NCBI RefSeq assembly: GCF_019649055.1 | Contig: NW_026570224.1 | Coordinates: 2,046,001 to 2,110,000 of the forward strand | DNA length: 64,000 nt | Direction: 5' to 3' | Origin: Paramacrobiotus metropolitanus | Taxonomy: Eukaryota > Tardigrada > Eutardigrada > Parachela > Macrobiotidae | In this document: in pieces, positions 61,429 to 64,000 of the stretch | How the letters are laid out: every line of letters starts with the position of its first letter | Numbering within the stretch: position 1 is the stretch's first letter | Translations under genes and position numbers: made by a program | The notes under the pieces: generated by a model | The model's input: the letters and a program-made list of their open reading frames with translations, nothing else | Database searches by the model: none | What the model was told of the DNA's origin: nothing

Positions 61429-62699
61429 AACGCCATGAATTCAATTAACAACAAATTAAATCCACAACCGAAATCCACGACGAGACACATAAATAAACAT
61501 TTCGTGAAAAATAATACCGTTGATATTGGGTCGTTCAGTTAAATTCAACTACTGCGCACCAGTTCAATCCAGAAATTCACTAAATATCTGACATCTCTAT
61601 CATGTAGTGGTTTTTCACAGGAGGATGGGAACGGACGGAGGCGTCAAAACCTGACGCCACTTCCAGATAACGAGTCCTTGGAGGCATGAACCATATGGCA
61701 TATGGCGAGCCATCTGATTAAATTTTGTAAACTTTATCGCAGTCATTAGTATCACACAGGTTTGCACAAACACCGTAGGCTTATAATGCACTCATACAAG
61801 TAGCGCATAGCTGCGGTGATAAAAATAAAATAAACAAACAATGCGCCATCACAGTTCACAAGATTCGCAGCATATGAGACACTTGTGACTTTTCAGCACG
61901 GTCGGTCTTTCAGGATCATCTGCAAAAAAATTTGTTGCAAAAAAATTTGAAATGCCACTTGTAAATTGTATCTAAGGGTCTTACCGGCTTAAAAATTTTC
62001 TTGGAAAATTTTCTGAAGTTCCTATTCTGCAGTATTTCACAGTTTAAACTTCAAAGTCAAATACTTTCGCAACAAGAGTACCGCTAAAATTCCCAATAAA
62101 TAATAATCACTGCCAAATTCTGGTTTTGATAGAATACGCAACGAAGTCCGCTTACATTTCGACACGAAATCGGCATCGAAATGTCCTGGACGTTGCACTG
62201 AACGTTCGTGTATTCCGACTTAATTATAGCGAATGGCGTGAGAATTCCGTATGGGCGGGCTGATGTGCTCGATTGCAAACGGCATCGTCATATCTCTGAG
62301 CAGCTTTAGTCTATTTGTCTATAGTCTAGATCGGAATCCATTCCACCCTGACTCAAACGGTCCGCTTATTTTTAATTCTGCATTTTATTTTTGCCATGCA
62401 AGGGCAAGGCAGCATCCTAAAATTAAAAACTGTTTGACTAGTGTTTGTTTTTAAAAATTTTTCGGCGCTTTTATGATCGCACTACAAAGTAGCATTAAAC
62501 TATACTTCGCTGCTGGTACCCCGTAATCTGGTATTTTGAGGATTTTAGGCATTGTTGGGACAGATCTCTAGAGTTTCTGTGGTTCTGCGATTTAACGATC
62601 GAGAGTTTGGTTTTCGCGCGGTGAAGCTTTGAGTTCGGACTAGAAGTCCGTGGAACTTTGATTTGGAAGTTGAAAATTGAGAATCATCGGAGAAGTACA
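61429..62699. promoter_or_regulatory. Shared upstream region of SNX13 and RBBP4
   Basis: 1.27 kb between divergent start codons, with presumed promoters and the 5' UTR of the RBBP4 gene. AT-rich, with no coding signal. Confidence 0.4.
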
Positions 62700-63924
<1,225 letters not shown>

Positions 63925-64000
63925 GTACTGATAGTTTTCCTTGAATGTTTTACCTGAGAGAACAAGATTTTAATGTTTTGATCCTTTTTCTTATTTCCGC

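Overview
The window is a gene-dense, intron-rich stretch of an animal nuclear genome. I placed introns by matching GT/AG sites to reading phase. Most are 50-500 bp, intergenic gaps are mostly 0.2-1.3 kb, and neighbouring genes usually lie on opposite strands (head-to-head or tail-to-tail). The gene set is metazoan: a KASH-domain nuclear-envelope protein, a ciliary transition-zone protein (TMEM231), NEURL2, IBTK, MAPKBP1/WDR62 and SNX13. A small-genome invertebrate such as a tardigrade would fit, but that is inference; nothing here proves the phylum.

Layout. 1-7939 (+): 3' part of a very large KASH protein, cut by the left edge, with a long repetitive disordered region. 8607-8945 (-): small unrecognised ORF. 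9305-12964 (-): SENP6/7-type SUMO protease. 13819-19559 (-): decayed ~5.7 kb LINE (coiled coil and CCHC ORF1, APE endonuclease, reverse transcriptase). 19566-20289: 724-bp fold-back element with a candidate target duplication. 20300-20620 (-): broken coding remnant. 20685-23070 (+): pyruvate dehydrogenase phosphatase. 23236-26344 (-): TMEM231, with a 957-bp TA-flanked transposon in one intron. 26833-28067 (+): NEPRO-like protein. 28640-31122 (-): NEURL2. 32343-35776 (+): ZNF598. 36037-38322 (-): MOCS3/UBA4. 39516-44609 (-): IBTK. 45524-53208 (+): MAPKBP1/WDR62. 53655-54531 (-): TXNDC9. 55094-57667 (+): ACSF3. 58262-61428 (-): SNX13. 62700-63924 (+): 5' part of RBBP4/p55, cut by the right edge.

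The genes do not form one pathway. Several are housekeeping factors: SUMO-chain editing, collided-ribosome ubiquitination, tRNA/molybdopterin sulfur transfer, mitochondrial malonyl-CoA activation, PDH activation and chromatin assembly. The most unusual points are the repeat modules in the KASH protein, a possible built-in short isoform of MAPKBP1, the fold-back element, and a TMEM231 intron that copies pieces of its own flanking exons. Three genes (SENP, IBTK, ACSF3) carry single-base frame breaks inside otherwise intact domains. These look like assembly indels rather than gene death.
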